DNA from: JAWLFI01 sp964627995
Lineage (GTDB): Bacteria > Bacteroidota > Bacteroidia > Chitinophagales > Saprospiraceae
Assembly: GCA_964627995.1 (NCBI GenBank)
Contig: CAZVLN010000003.1
Span: 55,462-119,461 of the forward strand
Direction: 5' to 3'
Length of the DNA stretch: 64,000 nucleotides
Positions 16,022 through 24,136 of the stretch are shown piece after piece. The position numbers were made by a program, and so were the translations under genes. Below the pieces are notes generated by a model. That model did no database searches. It saw only the letters and a program-made list of their open reading frames with translations, and was not told where the DNA came from. Position 1 is the first letter of the stretch; each line of letters starts with the position of its first letter.

Positions 16022-17332
16022 ATGGCTTACTATCAAACACAGTCCACCATGGCGCGCTTATTGATGATCAACTTTAGATTCCCCCCTGCTCAGGTAGTCA
16101 GCTCCAAACGATTGGGGCATTTTTACTTGTCGGCCAAAGCAGTTTTTAAAGAGGTGCATGTTATCACAAGCGAACTGAGTTTTAAATATCCGTCTGACCC
16201 CTTATTGGATATTCCTATTGAGTCCATGCAGGTCATTCAACACCGCGATTTTAGATCTAGTTTACCCTTAATGGGTAGTGTTACATCTGGACTCAAAGGA
16301 AGAGCCAAACGAGGCAAAATAGGACGTGTGTTATTAAGTTTTCGCAAACGTTGGCCTTTTTTTTACTTATTTGGTGATGGGGGTGCAGATTATATTGCAA
16401 AGGCCGTCGAGCGAGCGAAGCAGCTGATCCGCAAACATTCAATCTCACACATCTTTACATCCTATGGTCCATACGCAGATACCTTAATTGGACATAAGCT
16501 CAAGCAACAATTTCCAGGCTTGATATGGGTCGCAGACTTTAGAGATATTTTTGATAATCAACCTTCAAGAGAAGGATTGCAGCGCCATTCTCTTTGGTAT
16601 ATGCGACGGAAATTGCAAAATGCAGATCGTTTGACTACGGTATCTGAAGGGCTGGCCGAAAGGCTTTCTCAAATTCATCCCGATGTTTCTGTCTTATATA
16701 ATGGTATGGGCTCCTTATCGGACCATCCCATGGGAACACCATCGCGTTCTGCGCTTCGGATCACTTACACGGGGTCGTTGTATGACCGATGGGAGGGATT
16801 GCGAGTATTTTTTAAGGCACTTCAAATATTAGATGGTCGCAAGGGAAGAGATAATAGTCGCGTTCAATTCCGTTATTATGGGTCAGAAAGCGAAGAAGCC
16901 GAGGCCACACTCCGATCAGCAGCTGTTGATATCGACGCCATTTTCGAATCTACAGTCTCTATGAGCGAGGCACTGCGCCACCAAAAAGAAAGTCATATCA
17001 ATCTCTTGCTCTCCTGGTCCCATCCGAGGCAAAAAGGGATATTAAATGCGAAGCTTTTTGAATATATAGGAGCCCGTCGACCGATATTTGCTATTGTGGT
17101 TGGACCACATGATAGCGAACTCCAATATTGGGTAGAGGAAGTCGGCAAGGGCAAGTGCTATTTTTTATCCCTCCATACTACAGATGAAATAGCACAGGGT
17201 TTAGATCAAATGATATTGTCTGTTCGTTCCGGGGAATGGAAAGCATCGAAAAGCCTGCCAGCTAAGATGATTTGGTCAGAGCAAGGACCGGCGTTTTGGA
17301 AGAGTCTTCTGACGGACAATGCCTCGGCTTAG
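16022..17332 (+). CDS. Glycosyltransferase, GT4-like
   Basis: The 436-residue protein has a GT-B layout: N-terminal RLLMINFRFPPAQVVSSKRL, central WVADFRDIFDNQP and ADRLTTVSEGLAERL, typical of family 4 transferases that detect partner domains, then a donor domain with ITYTGSLYDRWEGLRVFFKAL and NAKLFEYIGARRPIFAIV. No signal peptide is seen; it is expected at the cytoplasmic face of the membrane in surface polysaccharide synthesis. ATG 16049 (MARLLMINF) is an alternative start nearer the family norm. The stop codon overlaps the convergent TPR gene by 4 bases. Confidence 0.83.
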   Translation: MAYYQTQSTMARLLMINFRFPPAQVVSSKRLGHFYLSAKAVFKEVHVITSELSFKYPSDPLLDIPIESMQVIQHRDFRSSLPLMGSVTSGLKGRAKRGKIGRVLLSFRKRWPFFYLFGDGGADYIAKAVERAKQLIRKHSISHIFTSYGPYADTLIGHKLKQQFPGLIWVADFRDIFDNQPSREGLQRHSLWYMRRKLQNADRLTTVSEGLAERLSQIHPDVSVLYNGMGSLSDHPMGTPSRSALRITYTGSLYDRWEGLRVFFKALQILDGRKGRDNSRVQFRYYGSESEEAEATLRSAAVDIDAIFESTVSMSEALRHQKESHINLLLSWSHPRQKGILNAKLFEYIGARRPIFAIVVGPHDSELQYWVEEVGKGKCYFLSLHTTDEIAQGLDQMILSVRSGEWKASKSLPAKMIWSEQGPAFWKSLLTDNASA

Positions 17333-18354
17333 GCGTACTCTAGTAGCCAGGACTCTGCTTTTTTATCACCCATTTTTACAGCTTTTTTCCAATCAGCTAA
17401 GTAGCCTTTTCGCCCGGCTTTGTATTTTGCCCAACCCCGAAGCCGCAAGCATTCGGCAATTTTTTTATCGGGCGTATCTTCATGTGCTTCATTGATCGAT
17501 TGCTCAAAAGCCTTAGCGGCTTCATCGTATTTGTCCAGAGCGATGAGGGTTTCCCCTAATTTTTCAAAAGCGTGAGAGCGTTTCTGGTAATTTGAACTCT
17601 CTCTACTAAAGTCTCGCTGCGTAAATAGATTGAGATTAAACTCAGCTTTCTCGTACTGGTCTAGTTTCATATAGCATTCTGCTAAATTTAGGCGCGCTTT
17701 CCAATAAATGGGCTGCAGGGCGATGGCGTATTTGGCTGTAGATTCAAAATCTTCTACAGCTTTTTCGAATGCTTTTTGTCGCAGATAAACGTGGGCTCGA
17801 CCAAAATAGGCATCTGCATTCGTATAGTCCAGGTTTATGGATTTAGAGAAATCGTGCAGCGCTTCTTCTGTATTTTTCAGATGATAATTGAGATGCCCCC
17901 TTCGCTCGTATGCTTGCGAGTGTTTATTGTATTTTTTTATCGCCTTGTCCAAAGCTATTAAAGCATCTTCTTCCTTTCCGGACTTATCGACTAATTGCCT
18001 TCCTTTCTGAAAATGTCTGACGACCATTTTATCGCTATCGGGCTCAATAAGGTGATAATCTAAAATATTACCCTCCTCTAGCATCCAGGCACAAATTTTT
18101 CCCGCCACGGCAAATTGAGCCAAATAAGTCAAAACATCAATGGTATTTTTCCAGTATTTGTGAGTGGTTTGCGCAACATTGCGCTCCACCACTAAGCTGA
18201 GGTCTTCCGAATTAAATAGCTCTTCCTCTTCTTTGAATAAGATGTCGCTTTTGTAATAATTTTCAAGTCGATGACGGTACATTTTCAGCGCCTTATCGTA
18301 GGCTCGTTGTTTTCCAAAATCTAGTCGACCTTGTATAATTGTTTTTTGTAGCAT
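17329..18354 (-). CDS. Tetratricopeptide-repeat protein
   Basis: The 341 residues contain a run of TPR units from about residue 115 on: GKEEDALIALDKAIKKYNK, HLKNTEEALHDFSKSINLD, RQKAFEKAVEDFESTAKYA, KLDQYEKAEFNLNLF and ALDKYDEAAKAFEQSIN, each with the expected A/L/Y spacing. The N-terminal 110 residues are helical and unassigned. There is no signal peptide, so it is probably a cytoplasmic scaffold; no partner is indicated by the neighbours. The C-terminus overlaps the preceding glycosyltransferase gene tail to tail. Confidence 0.85.
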   Translation of the reverse strand: MLQKTIIQGRLDFGKQRAYDKALKMYRHRLENYYKSDILFKEEEELFNSEDLSLVVERNVAQTTHKYWKNTIDVLTYLAQFAVAGKICAWMLEEGNILDYHLIEPDSDKMVVRHFQKGRQLVDKSGKEEDALIALDKAIKKYNKHSQAYERRGHLNYHLKNTEEALHDFSKSINLDYTNADAYFGRAHVYLRQKAFEKAVEDFESTAKYAIALQPIYWKARLNLAECYMKLDQYEKAEFNLNLFTQRDFSRESSNYQKRSHAFEKLGETLIALDKYDEAAKAFEQSINEAHEDTPDKKIAECLRLRGWAKYKAGRKGYLADWKKAVKMGDKKAESWLLEYA

Positions 18355-18478
18355 ATAGTTTCCTAGGGGTTATGTTGTATATACAGAAAATATCGTACCA
18401 AAGTCATTTTGACTCGGTGCAGTTTATCCACAAACCGATTTGACTGAAAGAAGCAATGCCAGAAGGACTTGACAAAGC

Positions 18479-19591
18479 TCACTTTTCATCTGTTTGTGGC
18501 AGTGTAATTTTTTCTTGTTGTTTTAGCAATTCTTTGAGAGATTTAAGAGAAGAGGTATCCAGAGGTTCATCCTTCCTGTAGGCCTTATATCGCCCTTTAC
18601 CCATTTTCGTTCCATTGAAACTGAGGTACTTTTTAAGACCCGCACGCTGTTCTTCGGGTAAAGCTGCAAAATCAGCACATCTTTGTGAACAACAATCGGC
18701 GTATTTTTCTGCGCAGTCCGAACATTGAATGAATAAAATATGACAGGCATCATTGTCGCAATTCACATGGGTATCGCAGGGCTGACCACATTGGTGACAT
18801 TTAGAAATTACATCTTCGGAAATCCGCTCTCCCAAGCGCTCATCAAAGACGAAGTTTTTACCGACAAACTTATTTTCTAAGCCTTTTTTCTCCACTTCAC
18901 GCGCATATTGGATAATCCCTCCGTCGAGCTGATACACATGTTCAAAGCCTTGGTGCTTGAGATAAGCACTAGCTTTTTCGCAGCGAATCCCTCCCGTGCA
19001 GTACATGACGATATGCTTGTCCTTTTTATCGGACATCATTTGTTCAACTTTAGGCAGGCACTCTCGGAAGGTCTCTACATCGGGAAGAACAGCCTCCTTG
19101 AAATGGCCCACTTCCCATTCGTAATGGTTGCGCATATCGACGACATAGGTATCTTCAAGGTCCGTCAATTGATTAAACAATTCAGCATTCAGGTGTGTGC
19201 CCCTTTTTGTTACGTCGAAGGTCTCATCATTCAACCCATCCGCGACAATCTTCTGGCGTACTTTGATTTTGAGTTTAAAGAATGACTTCCCGGTATCTTC
19301 TACCGCGATGTTAAGTCGCACATCTTGCAGGAAATCAATAGATTGTAACACTTCTTCAAAGGCGTCCCAATTATCTTGGGGCACAGAAATTTGGCTATTT
19401 ATTCCTTCGTTAGCCACATAAATGCGTCCAAAGACCCCCAAAGGGTATAATTTCAAATATAAATGGTCTCGAAATAATGTCGGGTTTCCAAGTTGGTAGT
19501 AGCGATAAAATGAAAGCGTAATCCGCTCATTATCACTTTTAAGCATGCGTTGTTTCAACTCCTCCCCGTTAACGCGGTTGTACAGTCTCAT
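18479..19591 (-). CDS. trhO: tRNA uridine(34) hydroxylase TrhO (rhodanese-like)
   Basis: TrhO (YceA) makes 5-hydroxyuridine at wobble position 34 of tRNA. The 370-residue protein aligns by eye along the E. coli protein: LYNRVNGEELKQRML start, GRIYVANEGINSQISVP, LRLNIAVED-like segment with SFFKLKIKVRQKIVADG, the rhodanese part VVDMRNHYEWEVGHF and the active-site loop MYCTGGIRCEKA, and a cysteine-rich C-terminal zinc region (CHQCGQPCDTHVNC). ATG 19591 is preferred over the longer frame from 19660, whose leader would collide with the promoter box at 19667-19674. Confidence 0.95.
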   Translation of the reverse strand: MRLYNRVNGEELKQRMLKSDNERITLSFYRYYQLGNPTLFRDHLYLKLYPLGVFGRIYVANEGINSQISVPQDNWDAFEEVLQSIDFLQDVRLNIAVEDTGKSFFKLKIKVRQKIVADGLNDETFDVTKRGTHLNAELFNQLTDLEDTYVVDMRNHYEWEVGHFKEAVLPDVETFRECLPKVEQMMSDKKDKHIVMYCTGGIRCEKASAYLKHQGFEHVYQLDGGIIQYAREVEKKGLENKFVGKNFVFDERLGERISEDVISKCHQCGQPCDTHVNCDNDACHILFIQCSDCAEKYADCCSQRCADFAALPEEQRAGLKKYLSFNGTKMGKGRYKAYRKDEPLDTSSLKSLKELLKQQEKITLPQTDEK

Positions 19592-19666
19592 TAGAATTAG
19601 ATTTTGTTCACGAAAGTGGAAGTGAATTCCGGCAAGTTGCAGACTTGCTGTTAACTCCATCTAGCA

Positions 19667-19674
19667 CAAAGATA
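19667..19674 (-). promoter_or_regulatory. Promoter -7 box TATCTTTG (trhO)
   Basis: Perfect TAnnTTTG followed by TG on the minus strand. It lies 7 bases from the longest possible start (19660) and about 75 from ATG 19591, favouring the latter. Confidence 0.5.
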
Positions 19675-19731
19675 GGGTTTTATCCCTTGAGACTGAAGTG
19701 CTAACAAGACTAAATTCGAATGGACTTTTTC

Positions 19732-21390
19732 TTATTGCTGGATTATTATTTTTTGCCGGTCGATTATGGTTCCGGACCTGGCTCTCCATATCCCGATATA
19801 AACGCCAGATAATATTTGCTGGGGAAGTTGTATAGACTGGATTTCAGAATCTACAGGAGTTTCAAACACCAGCTGACCTTTTAAATTCCTCAATTCCCAA
19901 AAACCCGCAGCAGTGCTTTCGACCTGCAAGTGTTGAGCGGCCGGCTGAGGAAAAACTGAGTTGGTGAGACTCGGCGTGGCCGTGACTCGTCGTATGGGCG
20001 AAAAGGAAAATTCGCCGTCCGTTTCAAGTGTTTTGAGGCGAACGAAAAATGCGCCTCTTTGAGGTCGGTCGAGATAGCCGGACCACCTATAAGTGAGGTG
20101 CGAAAACACATCGGGGTCTATATCTGCCCAATCTAAAAATGACCTTCCATCGGCTGACCATTGCACTGTGACTCTTTCAATAGCATAGGTGGTTTGGAAT
20201 TCTGTATGTAAACTGAATTTCTCGGTATCCCAATAGGAAACTTGAAAGTCTTTCCAGTCTGCAGCCATAAGTGACTGATCTACTTCTAAAACGTGTAGGC
20301 CGTACTTCACATCTGAGACAATGACATGATCACTTGGGAAATATGGGTATGTACCCCAGGCTCCTAAATACCCATTATAGGTTGTGGGATCGGGGTCGGA
20401 ATCGAAATATCCGACACGGACCGGGTCTGCCGGGTCAGAAATATCAAGGATTTGCAGCCCATCGTGATAGTAGGCCACATAGCACAAATTGCCCTTAATG
20501 AATGGGTTGTGGACGATATTATCATTAGAGTCGGGCTCAAAAAGTGGCTCTTGGAACTCACCAATCACCTGCATATCAGTCAGATCGTCTAAATCCACAA
20601 AATATAAGGGCAAAGTATGCGTCTCTTCTGCAACGGCAGCAATAGATCCATCCTCCGATACCCAACTACTGTGATTTAATCCTCCTCCAAAAGCAGAGCC
20701 GGGTAGAGAGCCAATGATGCTGGGTGTGGTGTTGGATACGTCTAAAACATAAAACCCACATTGGTTATAAATTACATTACAATAGGCCGTATCATTACGA
20801 ACGTGAATGTCATGCACATACCCTCTATCATTACAACTTATACCGTGATCGCGCAAATCATATTGTGCATAAACGGTTGGATTATAGGGGTCAACCGACA
20901 AATCATATACAATTAATCCTTCACGTTCAGTGTTAGATCCCACGACGTATAGCTTTCCTACTGCCGTATCGACCCAAATATTATGCGCCTGACCGAATTC
21001 AGAGTTATCAGACCGATAGGTTACCACACCAGCCATGATGGAGTCCATATTAACGATAGTCAGTCCATCATTTCTCTGATCGGCTACACCATAACAATAA
21101 TTATTGTAAGTCTTAAAATCGCGCCAAATAGATGAACCACTAAAGCCAACACCCGGCAGTTTTTCCACCTGATTTGGGTCTGTAATATCAAAAAACAGAA
21201 TGGAATCCAGGGTTCCCATTATCGCGATCTCCTCGCCATTAGGGCCTACATATCCCCAACAGTCATTGTATTTTAAACCAGATCCTGTGGCTGGCAAGTC
21301 CGGGTCGTCATATTGGTATAATAGACTCACGTTTTCAGCTTGCTGAGCCATTAGATTTGCTGTGATCAAAAGAAAGAAAAGAAATCGCAT
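19732..21390 (-). CDS. Choice-of-anchor-B (LVIVD-repeat) protein with T9SS C-terminal signal
   Basis: This 552-residue exported protein has a short signal peptide (MRFLFFLLITANLMAQ). Residues about 25-370 contain choice-of-anchor-B/LVIVD repeats: SILFFDITDPNQVEKLPG, DGLTIVNMDS, GFYVLDVSNTTPSIIGSL, DGLQILDISDPADPVRVGYF, HGLHVLEVD, consistent with a beta-propeller. The C-terminal about 75 residues (SVFPQPAAQHLQVES, LRNLKGQLVFE, LSGVYIGIW) match the type A T9SS sorting domain, so the protein should cross the outer membrane and be processed at the surface. It diverges from the amidohydrolase gene. Ligand or substrate unknown. Confidence 0.87.
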   Translation of the reverse strand: MRFLFFLLITANLMAQQAENVSLLYQYDDPDLPATGSGLKYNDCWGYVGPNGEEIAIMGTLDSILFFDITDPNQVEKLPGVGFSGSSIWRDFKTYNNYCYGVADQRNDGLTIVNMDSIMAGVVTYRSDNSEFGQAHNIWVDTAVGKLYVVGSNTEREGLIVYDLSVDPYNPTVYAQYDLRDHGISCNDRGYVHDIHVRNDTAYCNVIYNQCGFYVLDVSNTTPSIIGSLPGSAFGGGLNHSSWVSEDGSIAAVAEETHTLPLYFVDLDDLTDMQVIGEFQEPLFEPDSNDNIVHNPFIKGNLCYVAYYHDGLQILDISDPADPVRVGYFDSDPDPTTYNGYLGAWGTYPYFPSDHVIVSDVKYGLHVLEVDQSLMAADWKDFQVSYWDTEKFSLHTEFQTTYAIERVTVQWSADGRSFLDWADIDPDVFSHLTYRWSGYLDRPQRGAFFVRLKTLETDGEFSFSPIRRVTATPSLTNSVFPQPAAQHLQVESTAAGFWELRNLKGQLVFETPVDSEIQSIQLPQQILSGVYIGIWRARSGTIIDRQKIIIQQ

Positions 21391-21403
21391 TGTATTCGCT
21401 TTG

Positions 21404-21420
21404 AATTCTTAACAAGAATT
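21404..21420. repeat. Perfect 7-3-7 palindrome in a divergent promoter region
   Basis: AATTCTT-AAC-AAGAATT lies 14 bases upstream of the choice-of-anchor-B start and within the spacer to the amidohydrolase gene. It could be an operator shared by the two divergent genes, but the AT-rich setting makes chance possible. Confidence 0.35.
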
Positions 21421-21556
21421 ATTCGTGCTGAGTTTCAAATCTACAATAATTGTTTTCAATCAAAATTGTCAGTCCTATTTTGTATCCTTGATTTACCCGC
21501 CGCCCTGTTTTTTCTTTTCCTTATTTATCCTTAGCTTGTCAGGAGAAATAATACCT

Positions 21557-22717
21557 ATGGAAAGTCTTAAAACCTGGTTAGACAATCGACATAATGACTT
21601 GGTGGAAGTCAGGCACCACCTTCATCAAAATCCGGAACTTTCCGGAAAAGAAAAAAATACCCAATCGTTTCTCAGCTATCGACTTAAAACAAGTTGGCCG
21701 GATCGACTGCTTAAGGTGGGAAATACTGGCTTATTAGCTGAATATAAAGGCGAAAAAGACGGACCCTGCGTCTTGGTTCGCGTCGATATTGATGCCCTCC
21801 CCATCGCGGAGACGCTTTCCGATTTAGAATATGGAAGTGTGACTGATGATGTTGCGCATAAATGCGGGCATGATGGGCACAGCACTATTGGCCTGGGACT
21901 GGCCCATTTTATAGCACAAAACCGCCCCAAAAAAGGATCCGTTTGTATTTTGTTTCAACCCGCTGAAGAAACCGCTCAGGGGGCTCAAGAGGTACTCGAT
22001 GATGTAACCTTTGATATAGAGCCAGATTATGCGATAGCCTTACACAATGTGCCGAAGTTTCCCAAGAAATCAATCGTGTTGATACCGGAATACTTTACGG
22101 CCTCTGTACGCTCTGTCATTATTCAACTTCGCGGACAAATTGCTCATGCTGCCGAACCCGAACAAGGTCGCAGCCCCGCATTAGCCCTGTCTAAATTGCT
22201 GGATTACGTCAATGAGGAAACGCGTAATAATCCGCAGGAAAAAGACTTTCAGCTGCTCACACCCATCTACCTCAAAATGGGACAGAAAGCTTATGGAACC
22301 TCCCCCGGAAAAGGAGAACTTCATCTGACATGCCGCTGCTGGACGACCGATCAGATGAATCAGCTGGTGGAGAAACTAGAAGAAAAGGTTCAACTTATTG
22401 CACACGACTACGGATTGCAGCATCAAGTGGAATATACTGAGGTATTCCCGGCCGTTCGACAAAATGAAAAATTGGTTAAAACGCTTCGCAAAGTGGCTGA
22501 AGAGCTCGATTTTCAGGTCATTGAACAAGACCGACCTTTTCGCTGGGGAGAAGACTTCGGAGCATTTACCAAGCATTATCCCAGTTTGATGTTTGGCTTG
22601 GGTGCCGGAGAAGGACAACCTGTTCTCCATCATCCGGAATACGATTTTCCGGACGACATCATCCCCGATGGCATACAGGTATTTCACGGACTTATTGAAC
22701 AGCTTTTGAACGACTAA
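21557..22717 (+). CDS. M20-family amidohydrolase
   Basis: The 386-residue metal-dependent amidohydrolase contains HHLHQNPELSGKE at the start, VRVDIDALPI and HKCGHDGHS (metal ligands and the CGHDGH signature of the IAA-amino-acid/N-acyl-amino-acid hydrolase group), LFQPAEETAQGA with the catalytic glutamate pair, and a late WGEDFG. Members release amino acids from N-acyl conjugates. ATG 21557 is used; the longer frame from 21425 adds 44 residues with no family match. It sits 6 bases upstream of alanine racemase, implying one transcript and perhaps D/L-amino-acid or peptidoglycan-related salvage (inference). Confidence 0.9.
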   Translation: MESLKTWLDNRHNDLVEVRHHLHQNPELSGKEKNTQSFLSYRLKTSWPDRLLKVGNTGLLAEYKGEKDGPCVLVRVDIDALPIAETLSDLEYGSVTDDVAHKCGHDGHSTIGLGLAHFIAQNRPKKGSVCILFQPAEETAQGAQEVLDDVTFDIEPDYAIALHNVPKFPKKSIVLIPEYFTASVRSVIIQLRGQIAHAAEPEQGRSPALALSKLLDYVNEETRNNPQEKDFQLLTPIYLKMGQKAYGTSPGKGELHLTCRCWTTDQMNQLVEKLEEKVQLIAHDYGLQHQVEYTEVFPAVRQNEKLVKTLRKVAEELDFQVIEQDRPFRWGEDFGAFTKHYPSLMFGLGAGEGQPVLHHPEYDFPDDIIPDGIQVFHGLIEQLLND

Positions 22718-22723
22718 TACATT

Positions 22724-23875
22724 ATGTGGTACACTTCGGAAATCTTATTAAGTGAATCCAATGTCAAGAATAACATTGATTTCATTCATAGCATCACGGG
22801 CGATCATACTCAGTTTTCCTCAGTGGTCAAGGGAAATGCCTATGGGCACGGCATAGAGGTTTTTGTACCCCTGGCACAGCGTTGTGGCGTGAGGCACTTT
22901 TCTGTTTTTAGTACCAACGAGGCCTATCGCGTAAAGAAAGTGGCCCATCCAGACACCACGATCATGATCATGGGAATGGTAGATAATGATGCCTTGGAAT
23001 GGGTCATTGAAGAAGAAATTGAATTTTACGTTTTTGAAACAGATCGACTGGAAAAGGCTTGCGCAGCCGCTCAAAAAGTGGGTAAACCCGCGCGCATCCA
23101 CATTGAAGTGGAAACAGGCATGAACCGCACCGGTATGAGCCTGGCTTTAATGCCCCGGGTCCTTCAATATTTGAAGAAAAACCACCAGCTTTTTGAATAT
23201 ATAGGACTTTGTACGCATTACGCCGGCGCAGAGAGTTATTCCAACTACTATCGCGTACAAAATCAAATAAAAACCTTCCACGAAGTTGTCAAACAAGGAG
23301 AAGAGCGCAATATCACCCCCAAAATTTATCATTCGGCCTGTTCAGCTGCGCTGTTGGGTTTTCCAGAGACGAAAATGGATCTTGCCCGGGTTGGTATTCT
23401 ACAATACGGCTACTGGCCCAGTAAAGAAACATTGATTCGCTGCTTGAACGACTCCCAGGACCATCGCGATCCCCTGCGTCGGGCTATAAAATGGCGCAGT
23501 AAAGTTATGTCTCTCAAGGAAGTACCTGCTGGCGATTTCGTAGGCTACGGTACGTCTTTTCTCGCCGAGGCCGATATGACCATCGCCGCCGTCCCCGTGG
23601 GCTATGCATATGGATACACCCGCTCCCTCAGCAACCAGGGTCGCGTGCTTATCCATGGCCAGCGAATGAGCGTGATCAGCATTGTCAACATGAATATGAT
23701 ACTGGTCGATGTTTCAGTGCTCGATAATGTCGAGAAGGGCGATGAAGTTGTCCTGATCGGAGGGCAGGGGGATCTAACAATTTCCGTAGATTCTTTTGGG
23801 GAACTGAGCAGTCAGCTCAACTACGAGCTTTTGACTCGTTTGCCGCATACCACCCCCCGAATTGTGGTCAGTTGA
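22724..23875 (+). CDS. alr: Alanine racemase
   Basis: Alr interconverts L- and D-alanine for peptidoglycan. The 383 residues have VVKGNAYGHG with the PLP lysine Lys36, the GMNRTGM segment of the barrel, and in the C-terminal domain FVGYGTSF, whose Tyr275 is the second catalytic base, plus AAVPVGYAYGYTRSLSN. The domain order and length are standard for monofunctional Alr (not the MurF-fused form found in some Bacteroidota). The gene begins 6 bases after the amidohydrolase stop. A GC-rich repeat block follows it. Confidence 0.94.
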   Translation: MWYTSEILLSESNVKNNIDFIHSITGDHTQFSSVVKGNAYGHGIEVFVPLAQRCGVRHFSVFSTNEAYRVKKVAHPDTTIMIMGMVDNDALEWVIEEEIEFYVFETDRLEKACAAAQKVGKPARIHIEVETGMNRTGMSLALMPRVLQYLKKNHQLFEYIGLCTHYAGAESYSNYYRVQNQIKTFHEVVKQGEERNITPKIYHSACSAALLGFPETKMDLARVGILQYGYWPSKETLIRCLNDSQDHRDPLRRAIKWRSKVMSLKEVPAGDFVGYGTSFLAEADMTIAAVPVGYAYGYTRSLSNQGRVLIHGQRMSVISIVNMNMILVDVSVLDNVEKGDEVVLIGGQGDLTISVDSFGELSSQLNYELLTRLPHTTPRIVVS

Positions 23876-23879
23876 TTTT

Positions 23880-24060
23880 TTATGCTTTGGGCGCATCCCT
23901 CGAGGGCCCCTTGGCTCAGGGCACCGCGCTCAGGCACCTCGAGGGTCGGGCTGTGCAGGGGTTCCGTACTCGCTACGACGGCCCTCAAGCCGTCAGTTGC
24001 TCGTACCCCTTCGCGCCAAAGGCGCTGGGCCCTTACCATCCCTTGCGCATACTTTTTACA
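23880..24060. repeat. GC-rich intergenic repeat block (copy C)
   Basis: The block contains CCTCGAGGG twice in its first 70 bases and GGGGTTCCGTACTCG, words shared with the repeat pair at 33.2 and 46.7 kb (there CCTCGAGGG/CTCGAGGG and GGGGTTCCGTCCTCG). Further inverted words CGACGGCCCTCAAGCCGTC and GCGCCAAAGGCGC follow. It is non-coding: three overlapping frames of 78-92 codons run through it, none of protein-like composition. It separates alr from the GT-C gene. Confidence 0.55.
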
Positions 24061-24124
24061 CCCTATCCCGGCTACACGTCCTTATCCCTTTTATCTTACC
24101 CATGCATGCTATTTTTGACAGAGA

Positions 24125-24132
24125 TATTTTTG
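24125..24132 (+). promoter_or_regulatory. Promoter -7 box TATTTTTG
   Basis: Perfect TAnnTTTG immediately before the GT-C glycosyltransferase. It ends only 4 bases before TTG 24137, so transcription would begin at or after that codon. Confidence 0.5.
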
Positions 24133-24136
24133 TACA

